Positions 7,689-14,785 of a DNA stretch of 64,000 bases are shown in pieces; the first letter of the stretch is position 1; the number at the start of each line of letters is the position of its first letter. The notes under the pieces were generated by a model. The model saw only the letters and a program-made list of their open reading frames with translations, searched no databases and was not told the origin of the DNA. The DNA lies in contig NZ_JBFAHM010000002.1 in the NCBI RefSeq assembly GCF_040654195.1, forward strand, positions 186,001 to 250,000. Reading direction: 5' to 3'. Source of the DNA: Hamadaea sp013361475. Lineage in GTDB: Bacteria > Actinomycetota > Actinomycetes > Mycobacteriales > Micromonosporaceae. Both the position numbers and the translations under genes were made by a program.

Positions 7689-8029
7689 GAGCACTCCCCC
7701 ATCGTGGCGGGCGCCGGCTTCCCCATGACGACGTCGGCAGCGCTGGGGAAGCACGACACGCAGTTGCTGTTGATCCGGTAATGCCGGGCGTTGCCCACCG
7801 CCTCCACCAGGACGAACCGCACTTCCGTCAGGATCTTCAAGTGCTGGGAGACCGTCGACTGGGCAAGACCCATCGCGGCCACGATCTGCCCGACACTCAT
7901 CGGCGCACCATGCCTGGCGAGCAACTCCACCAGTTGCACCCGTGACGGGTCGGCCAATGCCCGGAACCACGACGCGTACTCCGCCGCTGTCGCCCGGTCG
8001 AGGAGTTCCACACCAGCCTCCAACATCAT
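7685..8029 (-). CDS. ArsR-family regulator with C-terminal Cys site
   Basis: A 114-residue ArsR protein lacking the alpha-3 CxC site. Its thiols are at the C-terminus: Cys90, Cys93 (NCVSCFPSAADVVMG) and Cys113 (GECS). This tail is a known variant of actinobacterial ArsR proteins, and shows that arsenic sites arose at different positions in the fold. Recognition helix AQSTVSQHLKILTEV. It is coupled to the acetyltransferase by ATGA overlap and probably represses both. Two adjacent ATG codons (8029, 8026) sit inside a long palindrome. Confidence 0.9.
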   Translation of the reverse strand: MMLEAGVELLDRATAAEYASWFRALADPSRVQLVELLARHGAPMSVGQIVAAMGLAQSTVSQHLKILTEVRFVLVEAVGNARHYRINSNCVSCFPSAADVVMGKPAPATMGECS

Positions 8030-8057
8030 CGTTTATCGCCGATTAACGATGATGGTA
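8025..8057 (-). promoter_or_regulatory. 29-bp near-perfect palindrome over the arsR start
   Basis: ATCATCGTT (8025-8033) pairs with AACGATGAT (8045-8053); the centre ATCG-c-CGAT is itself palindromic, and only one pair (8034/8044) is mismatched. The arsR start codons lie inside it. On the minus strand TACCAT (8057-8052) with TTGCTG 18 nt upstream is a possible promoter. The layout fits tight autorepression. Confidence 0.72.
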
Positions 8058-8086
8058 GCCGCGAGACGGCCACAGCAGCAAGCCGC

Positions 8087-9313
8087 TCACGCCCCGGCAG
8101 CTGCCTGCGCGCCGTCGCGCGATGCGATCAGATGGGTGACGGTGGCGATGACCAGCCGAGCGGCCCGGTCGAGGGTTTGCGGCTCGACCCGGTCCGGCGT
8201 TTCCGCAGGAGTTTGGTAGCCCGGCATGCCCATGCCGATGCCGACCGATGCGAGCCCGGCGGCGGCGTACCGGCGATTGTCCGACGGCATCGGAGCAGCC
8301 TTGAGCGGCACACCGACCTGCCGACCTGCGGCGTCAAGAGCCGCAAGCAGCGGTCGGGCTGGGCCACCAGCTTCGACGTGGGCGGCGCCGTCGAGTTGTG
8401 CGGCGCCGTCGAGGTTGATGACGTACGTGCCGGCCTCGACGGATCGCGCGTGATGCGCCGAGCCGTGCGCTCCCGCTTCCTCGCCGTCCAGCAAAGCCAC
8501 CGCCAGCCCGACCCCGGCAGGCAGTAGCTGGTCGAGGACGCGGGCGGCTTCGACAACCGCGGCCACGCCAGAGGCGTTGTCACACGCGGCCGGGAACCGC
8601 GCCCCGGGGTCGTCGCCGACACCGTCGTAGTGGGCCGTCAGCACGACATTCGCCTGCCCCGGCGCTGGTCGGCGGAACGTGCCGATCACGTTCGAGCCGG
8701 TCACGTCCACCATGCGCATCGGCACGCTCGCGGTGACCGTCGCCCGACCAACGGCGGTACGCATCTGCTGGTGGATGTCCGACCGCACGGCGAGGACTGG
8801 TATGTCCACCGTGGCCGGTCCGGCGATCATCTTGGGCATCCAGCCCGCCGCATCTGTCCCCCGCGGAATCAGCATCCCGGCAGCTCCGGCCCTTGCGGCT
8901 GCCGCAGCCCGCTCCCCCGACCACGCGTCTTCGAGGATCCACGCGCCGGCCGGATCGAAGTCACCGGCCGCACCGAGCCTGCCGCTTCGCGGCTGCGGCG
9001 CATCCGCCGAAGCCAGGTGCTCACAGAAGTCGCGCCGAAAGGTCAGCGACCGCGCCCGCTCGCCGGTGAAGACCAGCTGCGGGGTGGCGTACACCTCGCG
9101 AACCGTGCCGGACACCGCGAACTCATCGAGCGCGACGGTGACACCAGCCGCGCGCAGGTGCCCGGCAAGCCACACGGCTGCGGCACGGCCTCCCGGGCTG
9201 CCGACCCGGCGCCCCGCGAAGACATCGCCCGCCAGCGTGGCCACCATCTGCCGCATACGCGAGACGTCCGGGCCGACGCCGGTCGGCGCCGACCCGAGGA
9301 CCGACGAGGTCAC
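8087..9313 (-). CDS. M28-family metallopeptidase-like protein with altered zinc ligand
   Basis: About 408 residues. M28 features are clear: AHYDGVGDD (first His/Asp), CDNASG (bridging Asp), LLDGEEAGAHGS (catalytic Glu-Glu) and INLDGA. The last ligand, normally His in YHTPADT-like segments, reads YQTPAET (CAA, Gln), so one zinc would be poorly held. No signal peptide is seen, while most relatives are exported. The GTG at 9313 overlaps the stop of the CCG protein (GTGA), linking the two genes. Action as a peptidase on the Cys-rich neighbours is possible but unproven. Confidence 0.8.
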   Translation of the reverse strand: MTSSVLGSAPTGVGPDVSRMRQMVATLAGDVFAGRRVGSPGGRAAAVWLAGHLRAAGVTVALDEFAVSGTVREVYATPQLVFTGERARSLTFRRDFCEHLASADAPQPRSGRLGAAGDFDPAGAWILEDAWSGERAAAAARAGAAGMLIPRGTDAAGWMPKMIAGPATVDIPVLAVRSDIHQQMRTAVGRATVTASVPMRMVDVTGSNVIGTFRRPAPGQANVVLTAHYDGVGDDPGARFPAACDNASGVAAVVEAARVLDQLLPAGVGLAVALLDGEEAGAHGSAHHARSVEAGTYVINLDGAAQLDGAAHVEAGGPARPLLAALDAAGRQVGVPLKAAPMPSDNRRYAAAGLASVGIGMGMPGYQTPAETPDRVEPQTLDRAARLVIATVTHLIASRDGAQAAAGA

Positions 9314-9543
9314 CCGCAGCACCCCACGCCGGAGGCAACCGCTTGCTCCTTCGCCGCGGTACCGCAGCAGCCCCCATCGGCCTTCGCCTCGGCCACCGTG
9401 CCGCAACACGTGCTCGCCTGGGCCAGCTCGGACGTGGGCGCAGGTGCCGGGCCGCCGCAACAGCCACCCGTCGCCGCGGGCGGGTTCAGCGCCTCCGCCG
9501 GGTCACCCAGGAAGCCACCAGTCTGGGTCGCGCTCGTGCTCAT
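9310..9543 (-). CDS. Small CCG-repeat protein (8 Cys in 77 residues)
   Basis: A 77-residue protein with four Cys-Cys-Gly blocks at 28-30, 46-48, 59-61 and 75-77, the last being the C-terminus. The linkers are Ala/Gly/Pro/Thr-rich and probably unstructured. I know no named family. Vicinal thiols bind trivalent arsenic well, so a cytosolic arsenite buffer or chaperone is a reasonable idea; a peptide precursor processed by the adjacent M28 protein is an alternative. It starts after AAGGAGAAACGAG and is coupled to the M28 gene by a GTGA overlap. The flavoprotein at 5673-7067 ends in the same CCG tail. Confidence 0.8.
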   Translation of the reverse strand: MSTSATQTGGFLGDPAEALNPPAATGGCCGGPAPAPTSELAQASTCCGTVAEAKADGGCCGTAAKEQAVASGVGCCG

Positions 9544-9587
9544 CTCGTTTCTCCTTCGATTCGATTCCTGGTCGAGCGATCGGATGG

Positions 9588-9740
9588 TCAGCGCAACAGG
9601 CCGGTGACGTAGAGCGCCTGAACCTGAACCCGCTCAACACGAGCCTGCACCCGGCACTCGGCCGTGCAGACCTGGGCGCACGACTCGCAGAACTCCACAC
9701 CACGCAACTGCTCACGGCGCTGCCGCAACTTGGCGAACAT
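9588..9740 (-). CDS. 50-residue Cys-rich protein, C-x2-C-x3-C-x3-C
   Basis: Short gene starting at the ATG at 9740 after AAGGAGCG. The product begins MFAKLRQRREQLRG and has FCESCAQVCTAECR (Cys18, 21, 25, 29), followed by a basic, Val/Gln-rich helix to residue 50. The four-Cys knot suggests zinc or metalloid binding. Similar small proteins seem familiar from actinobacteria, but I cannot name a family. It is the first gene after an ArsR-type operator and lies 44 nt before the CCG protein, so it probably belongs to that operon. Confidence 0.7.
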   Translation of the reverse strand: MFAKLRQRREQLRGVEFCESCAQVCTAECRVQARVERVQVQALYVTGLLR

Positions 9741-9763
9741 GACACGCTCCTTGTCTCGATGAC

Positions 9764-9816
9764 TGTCGAATCAGCCGCTCGGGATTCAGCCTGCACCCTG
9801 ATTCGAGATCTGTCAA
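9764..9816 (-). promoter_or_regulatory. ArsR-type promoter/operator of the Cys-rich operon
   Basis: TTGACAGATCTCGAA on the minus strand (9816-9802) differs from the arsR operator core at 2799-2813 by one base; TTGACA can also be the -35 box, with a weak -10 near 9793-9788. A further half-site TGTCGAA (9764-9770) is identical to the right half of the arsR operator. The arsR product at 2421-2789 is the likely repressor. Confidence 0.68.
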
Positions 9817-9906
9817 CCTAGAGAGGTATCGAAACAGGCCGTGATCTTCGGCATAGGCTTTGAGCAGGGACGCCACCTTCCCAAGGCACCCTGATGACGC
9901 CGCGGC

Positions 9907-10773
9907 TCAATAGGCGGTCGAGTCGGGCGCGACGATTCGAAGCTGTGTCGTCCGGCGTACGCGAGAAAGCGGCAACACACACGACGCGCCGGGCACCGAG
10001 GCCGACCGCAGTCGCCGGGGCAGCCCGGTTTCCGGGTCGAGGCGGAAGGTCGTGACGTCCCCGGAGTGCTGATGCGCGACGTACAGCAGGCTTCCGTCGA
10101 CGGCCAGGTGCCGTGGCCAGGCGCCGCCGCTGGGGAACTCCGCCACCAGCCGCAGGTCCAGGGTGAGAACGGCGACGACGTCGGGACCCCGATCGGCCAC
10201 ATACACGTACCGGCTGCCGTATCCCGCCACTTCGGACGGTTGGGTCAGGCCGGCGTGCCGGGCGATCGGGCGCCAGTCCGTGTCGAAGGCGGCCACCGCG
10301 CCGTCGCGTTCGCAGGTGATGAACCAGGTGTCGCCCAGCCGCCGGAAGTGGCGGGGGCCGCCGGGGACTGCGTACTCCCCCAGCGGCGTCAGTTTGCCGT
10401 CTTCCAGGCGCGTACGCCGGATGACGTCGCGGCCGAGGTCGCTGATCAGCACCTCTCCCGCGTACGCGCAGATCATGTGGGGATGGACGAATCCGTCGAG
10501 CACGTGCCACGGGGGTCCTGGCGTGCCGTCGGCGGCAAGCGGATGCACTCGGACGGTTCCCGCCGAATACTGCGCGGTGACGAGGTGGTCGCCGACTACC
10601 GCGAGGTGGCAGGAGTCGGGGTCGGTGGCGTAGACGATCGGCAGCCTCGGGTGCTGCGCCAGGAACGACGGCGACGGCAGCCCGGCGAGGAGGCGTACGC
10701 GACGGTCGGGGAGGACGCGGACGACGCCCGCGCCCTCCCCTCGGGGTGGTGTGTAGCACCCGGCCAGCAGCAT
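9907..10773 (-). CDS. Lactonase-type beta-propeller (6-phosphogluconolactonase/Pgl family)
   Basis: A 288-residue cytoplasmic protein with repeated propeller blades (GVVRVLPDRRVRLLAGL; HPRLPIVYATDPDSCHLAVV; SRYVYVADRGPDVVAVL; WPRHLAVDGSLLYVAHQHSGDVTTFRLDP). Family members open sugar lactones; most have about 340 residues, so this copy may lack part of a blade. It ends the hydrolase part of the sugar locus, one nucleotide after the GH16 stop. A role in opening a lactone formed from the imported sugar fits the neighbouring acid-sugar enzymes. Confidence 0.75.
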   Translation of the reverse strand: MLLAGCYTPPRGEGAGVVRVLPDRRVRLLAGLPSPSFLAQHPRLPIVYATDPDSCHLAVVGDHLVTAQYSAGTVRVHPLAADGTPGPPWHVLDGFVHPHMICAYAGEVLISDLGRDVIRRTRLEDGKLTPLGEYAVPGGPRHFRRLGDTWFITCERDGAVAAFDTDWRPIARHAGLTQPSEVAGYGSRYVYVADRGPDVVAVLTLDLRLVAEFPSGGAWPRHLAVDGSLLYVAHQHSGDVTTFRLDPETGLPRRLRSASVPGASCVLPLSRVRRTTQLRIVAPDSTAY

Positions 10774-10774
10774 G

Positions 10775-11941
10775 TCAGACCTGGACGAACTTCACCGCGT
10801 CGGCGCGGGCGCAGCCGGTGCCGCTGGAGGTGAGTTTCACGGCCGTCGAGGTGCCCGCCGGCAGCGAGAAGGTGCCTAGGGACACCCAGCCCGAGCTGCC
10901 GGAGGTGCCGTTGACGTAGGTGGTGGTTCCCGCGACGTCGTACCGCGCGTTGGCGTCGCTGTTGGCGTAGACGACCTTGTAGACGTACACCTGATAGGTG
11001 CCGGCGGAGCGCAGGTTCGGCCGCCAGGTCGCGGTGTTGCCCGCCGAGCCGCAGGTCGCATACCGGGTGGGAGAGGCGTAGGTCCAGCCGGTCAACGTAG
11101 AGTCGAGCCACGTGCCGGTCTCGGAGTAGCCGTACGCGGCCGGCCCGTCATTGTCGATGTAGTAGTCCTTCTGCCAGTAGCGGATGTAGTCGAACTGCAC
11201 CGCCGACGGCAGGTACGCGGGATTCGGCGACGTGCCGTAGCCGATGCTGGTGAGCCAGATGTTGGTGTAGTCGTGGGTCCACTGGCTCGGCGCGTACGGC
11301 GCGGTGTACTTGAGCACGCCGTCGATGGAGAACTTGACTGAGGTCTCCGCCCAGTCGATGCCGTAGACGTGCCATTGACGCAGGTCGAGACCGGTGTTGT
11401 AGGTGGAGCCGGGGTTGTAGGACGCGGCCACCCCGTTGCCCTTCCAGGTGTGCACGCCTGAATGGTTGGTGGTCAGCGCGGTCGGCGACGAGGTCGAGTC
11501 GATCTCGAATCCGTCGATCTCGGTTCGGGCGGTCGGTGAGAGCGTGGTGCTTCCGTCCCCCGACATCAGCCAGAAGGAGCTGTGCCAGCCGGCCCCGTCG
11601 TTGATCTTCGCGCGCGTCTCGTAGTACCCGTAGCGGAAGCTCTGCTTGCTGATCAAGCCACCGCCGGTGAAGCTCTTGCCGCCGTAGGTCTCTTGTTTGA
11701 GGTTGATGTTCATCAGCCCGTCGGCCACGGACACGTTCTCGGGCCGCTGGGCGCTGTACGCCTTCACATCCGTGCGGTAGTTCCATTTCGCGGTGTCGAC
11801 CGCCGTGCCGGAGAAGTCGTCGCTGAAGGCGAGGGTCCAGCCGGTGCCGCCGATCGGGTCGGCGTGCGCCGGACCGGCGGACAGGGATGCCCCCAGCAGC
11901 GCCGCCGGGATCGCCAGCCAGAGAGCACGAGGAGCACGCAT
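10775..11941 (-). CDS. Secreted GH16-family glycoside hydrolase with C-terminal golvesin-like domain
   Basis: A 388-residue exported protein. Residues 1-27 are a signal peptide (ALLGASLSAGPAHA). Residues 30-265 form a GH16 jelly roll: WTLAFSDDFSG, GGGLISKQSFRYGYYETRAK, SSFWLMSG and a catalytic region TEIDGFEID. The usual signature is E-hydrophobic-D-hydrophobic-E; here a Gly stands between Asp and Phe. Residues about 270-388 look like a golvesin-type beta domain (YSETGTWLDSTLTGW). GH16 enzymes cut beta-1,3/1,4 glucans or galactans. The ATG shares one base with the upstream stop. Confidence 0.85.
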   Translation of the reverse strand: MRAPRALWLAIPAALLGASLSAGPAHADPIGGTGWTLAFSDDFSGTAVDTAKWNYRTDVKAYSAQRPENVSVADGLMNINLKQETYGGKSFTGGGLISKQSFRYGYYETRAKINDGAGWHSSFWLMSGDGSTTLSPTARTEIDGFEIDSTSSPTALTTNHSGVHTWKGNGVAASYNPGSTYNTGLDLRQWHVYGIDWAETSVKFSIDGVLKYTAPYAPSQWTHDYTNIWLTSIGYGTSPNPAYLPSAVQFDYIRYWQKDYYIDNDGPAAYGYSETGTWLDSTLTGWTYASPTRYATCGSAGNTATWRPNLRSAGTYQVYVYKVVYANSDANARYDVAGTTTYVNGTSGSSGWVSLGTFSLPAGTSTAVKLTSSGTGCARADAVKFVQV

Positions 11942-13173
11942 CAGTTCCTCCCGTAATAGAGGCGCAGGTTCGTGAGGTCGACCAGATAGAGGATGTCGAC
12001 GCCGGCCCCGTCGCGTTCGACCGCGAGCCGCTCGACCGGTACGCCGGGCGCGATCGACGTCGCGGTCCATGCCGTGCCGGGTTTGGTGGCCATGAAGGCC
12101 CGATCGGTGCCGCTGCTGGTGACGTAGTAGACGCGTTTGCCGTCGGTGGGATGCCAGGTGATGTCGAGTGCGGCGGTGGTCTGCCCGGCGTTGTAGACGA
12201 CTTCGCGCGCCCACGAACCGCCGGAGAGGTAGGCATACCGGACCTCGAAGTTCGTGCTCTGCCGGAACCGGTAGACCACCTTGGGGCTCGTGCCGTCGAG
12301 AGTCAGTTTGGCGCTCTGCACGGCCGGTCCGGTGTCGTTCCCGTACGCCTCCCCCGTGATCAGCGGCTGGAGGATGTCGGCGGTGGCGGTGGTGACCGGA
12401 GTCGTGACCGTTGCACCGGTGTGGTCGCGGAACGTTCCGGTGGACGGCGAGTAGACCAGGTAACTGAGCTGGTGGCGATAGGTGGTGGCCGGGTAGATCC
12501 CCCACTCCCACAGGATGTGCAGGTCACCGGCCGAGTCGAACTGCAGGTCGTCGGGGTAGACGGCGCGGTTGTCCGACTGGGCGAAGATCGCGACCCGGCT
12601 CCAGGTCGCGGCGGCGTTGTCCCAGCGGTAGAGCCGGCCCGAGCGCGCGGTCGTGCCGTCCAGCCGCGCGATGAGGTACAGATCGCCGTTGGGCGCCGTC
12701 GTCACCACCGGATAGGTGACGCCGATGCCCTGGTCGGGCAGGTCGGCGGCGTGCCACTGCGGCGCGCCGCCGGTCGTGTCGGAGCGGAAGTAGCGCCAGG
12801 TGTTGTTGTGCATGGACGCGAAGACGTGGAACCGCCCACTGCCGTCGCGTGCCATCGAGGGCTGGTTGTGGCCGATGTCGTCGGTGAACTCGGGCTGCGT
12901 AGTGCCGTTGAGCGCGGGCAGCCGGGTCCAGTTCCCCGCGTCGTCGCGCCGGGCGATGGCGACCTTGTGCGTGCCGGCCGTCGAACCGGGTTCGTTGAAG
13001 GCCAGGTACGCGTACTCGTTGCCGCTGTAATAGGTCTCCAGCGGAGACCACCAGCCGGCCTGGTTCGACGAGTCGATCGCGTACGGGACTGCGGTGAGGG
13101 TGGCGGAGGCGGCGGCGGGCGTCGCCGGGAGCAGCAGGGCCGCCGCCGTCAGCAGGACGAGGGATCTGCGCAT
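11941..13173 (-). CDS. Secreted BNR-4 repeat protein, candidate polysaccharide lyase
   Basis: A 410-residue exported beta-propeller (signal peptide MRRSLVLLTAAALLLPATPAAA). Repeats include YAYLAFNEPGSTAGTHKVAIAR, HNQPSMARDGSGRFHVFASMH and QLSYLVYSPSTGTFRD. This is the BNR-4 pattern shared by polysaccharide lyases of the ulvan-lyase type (PL24/PL25) and some glycosidases. The nearby 2-keto-3-deoxy acid genes fit a lyase that yields unsaturated uronates, but catalytic residues were not assigned. It overlaps the GH16 gene by one base. Confidence 0.72.
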   Translation of the reverse strand: MRRSLVLLTAAALLLPATPAAASATLTAVPYAIDSSNQAGWWSPLETYYSGNEYAYLAFNEPGSTAGTHKVAIARRDDAGNWTRLPALNGTTQPEFTDDIGHNQPSMARDGSGRFHVFASMHNNTWRYFRSDTTGGAPQWHAADLPDQGIGVTYPVVTTAPNGDLYLIARLDGTTARSGRLYRWDNAAATWSRVAIFAQSDNRAVYPDDLQFDSAGDLHILWEWGIYPATTYRHQLSYLVYSPSTGTFRDHTGATVTTPVTTATADILQPLITGEAYGNDTGPAVQSAKLTLDGTSPKVVYRFRQSTNFEVRYAYLSGGSWAREVVYNAGQTTAALDITWHPTDGKRVYYVTSSGTDRAFMATKPGTAWTATSIAPGVPVERLAVERDGAGVDILYLVDLTNLRLYYGRN

Positions 13174-13200
13174 GTCTCTCCTTTGTGGATGGAAGGAGTG

Positions 13201-14043
13201 CTATGCCGTGCCGATGACCTGGCGCTGCCGGCCCAGCCCGGTGACCTCCAGCTCCACGATCTGACCCGCCCGCAGGTAAGGACGGCCGGGCAGGCCGATC
13301 GCGCAGCCGGGCGGAGTGCCCGTGTTGAGGATGTCGCCGGGACGCAGGACCATGAACTGGCTGGCGTACCAGACCAGGTGCGCGGGATCGAAGATCATGT
13401 CGCCGGTGGACGCGTCCTGGCGCGTCTCGCCGTCGACCCACAGCCGCAGCCGCAGGTCAGCGGGGTCGCCGAGATCGTCCGGGGTGACGAGCCAAGGGCC
13501 GAGCGGATTGAACGTCTCGCAGCATTTGCCCTTGTCGAGGGTGCCGCCGCGGTCGTGCTGGAAGGCGCGTTCGGACACGTCGTGGGAGATCGCGTACCCG
13601 GCGATGACGGCCTTGGCGTCCGCCGGTGTGTCCAGGTAGCGGGCGGTCGCGCCGATGACCACCGCCAGCTCGATCTCCCAGTCCACGGCGGTGCCGCCGC
13701 GGGGAATCAAAACCTGGTCGTACGCGCCGACGACGGTGTCGGGGGCCTTCAGGAACAGCGCCGGTTCGGCGGGCGGCTCGAACGGGGGCGGCTTGCGATA
13801 GTTGGGGCCGACGCAGATCAGCTTGCCCGGCTGGGCGACCGGCGCGCCGACCCGTTGTCCGGTGACGTCCCACTGCGGCAGCGTTCCCTCGGCGAGCCCC
13901 CGCGCGACCGCGGCCACGCCACCGCCGTCGAGAAAGCTCCCGCCGATGTCCGTCGTCAGCGACGACAGGTCGTAGACCACGCCGTCGGCATCGGCGACGG
14001 CGGGACGCTCCCGGCCCACCGGGCCGACACGCATCAAGCGCAC
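13201..14043 (-). CDS. FAH-fold hydrolase/hydratase lacking the usual His-Glu dyad
   Basis: A 280-residue protein of the fumarylacetoacetate hydrolase superfamily, which often cleaves 2,4-diketo-3-deoxy sugar acids. The metal site looks intact: DWEIELAVVIG (two Glu), SHDVSERAFQ (Asp) and the Lys in GKCCETFNPLGP. In relatives the segment after NY reads like RDHA.E and brings a catalytic His/Glu; here it is NYRKPPPFEPPAEPALF with about four residues missing and no His. The protein may therefore be a lyase, hydratase or binding protein. It is 27 nt upstream of the BNR gene. Confidence 0.82.
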   Translation of the reverse strand: MRLMRVGPVGRERPAVADADGVVYDLSSLTTDIGGSFLDGGGVAAVARGLAEGTLPQWDVTGQRVGAPVAQPGKLICVGPNYRKPPPFEPPAEPALFLKAPDTVVGAYDQVLIPRGGTAVDWEIELAVVIGATARYLDTPADAKAVIAGYAISHDVSERAFQHDRGGTLDKGKCCETFNPLGPWLVTPDDLGDPADLRLRLWVDGETRQDASTGDMIFDPAHLVWYASQFMVLRPGDILNTGTPPGCAIGLPGRPYLRAGQIVELEVTGLGRQRQVIGTA

Positions 14044-14084
14044 GTTTCCTCACAATGTTTGGTCCGGACCGCACGACGGGCAGC

Positions 14085-14146
14085 GTTGATCATGGAGTTT
14101 GGGGGTGCGACACGCCGTCGAACAGGCAGTTGAGTTCATGATCAAC
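14085..14146. repeat. 62-bp interspersed palindrome between operon parts
   Basis: GTTGATCATG (14085-14094) and CATGATCAAC (14137-14146) are perfect 10-bp arms around a 42-nt GC-rich loop. The arms share the TGATCAT ends of the 75-bp repeats at 22575 and 44423, but the inside differs. It lies between the aldolase stop and the FAH start and may act as an attenuator or REP-like element. Nothing else is seen in the 121-nt gap. Confidence 0.7.
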
Positions 14147-14164
14147 GGGGGAAGGCGGGTGGGG

Positions 14165-14785
14165 TTAGGGGGTGGGCCAGGCGGAGGCGGCGGCGGACAT
14201 GAAGCGGTCGGCTCGGGAGCGAAGGGTGGTCCAGTCCTCGGCGGCGACGAGGCGGGCGTCGACCAGCGCACTGCCCACCCCGACCGCCACCGCCCCGGCC
14301 GCCGCGTAGTCGGCGACCGACTCCGGCGTCACGCCACCGGTCGGCGCGAGCTGCAACTCCGGCATCGGAGCCAACAGCTCGCGCAGGTAGCCCGGCCCGA
14401 AGGCGCTGGCCGGGAAGACCTTCACCAACGCCGCTCCGCAATCGGCGGCCGTCTCGATCTCGGTCGGCGTCAGCGCCCCGCACACCACCGGCACCTCGGC
14501 CGCCGCCAGGACAGCAGGCCGGACCGTGGGCGTGACCAGGAACTCCGCCCCGGCCTCACGAGCCGAAATCGCCTGCTCCGGTGTGCGTACACTGCCTGCT
14601 CCAACAAGACACGCACCTGCTACCGCGGCGCGCAGCTCGCCGATCGCGGACAGCGCGCCGGGTGTGGTGAGCGTGATCTCGACGGCGGGCAGTCCCGCGT
14701 CGGCCAGGATTCGGCCGACGCGGACCGCGCCCTCGGCGGACGGCAGGCGGATGATGGCGATCACCCGGCCGAGGCTGACTGTCAT
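14165..14785 (-). CDS. eda: 2-dehydro-3-deoxy-phosphogluconate/galactonate aldolase
   Basis: A 206-residue class I aldolase of the KDPG family. Visible motifs: VEITLTTPGA (catalytic Glu), GAGSVRTPEQA, KVFPASAFGP (Schiff-base Lys) and APTGGVTPESV (phosphate loop). It splits KDPG or KDPGal into pyruvate and glyceraldehyde 3-phosphate, directly after the PfkB-type KDG kinase encoded at 21585-22565. The start overlaps the binding-protein stop (ATGA). Whether the substrate has gluco or galacto configuration cannot be read from sequence. Confidence 0.9.
   Translation of the reverse strand: MTVSLGRVIAIIRLPSAEGAVRVGRILADAGLPAVEITLTTPGALSAIGELRAAVAGACLVGAGSVRTPEQAISAREAGAEFLVTPTVRPAVLAAAEVPVVCGALTPTEIETAADCGAALVKVFPASAFGPGYLRELLAPMPELQLAPTGGVTPESVADYAAAGAVAVGVGSALVDARLVAAEDWTTLRSRADRFMSAAASAWPTP

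Noticed and set aside
14085..14146. Palindrome considered as a phage or plasmid attachment site
   Set aside because: No integrase, no tRNA and no second direct copy nearby; the form is a hairpin, as in the other intergenic repeats.
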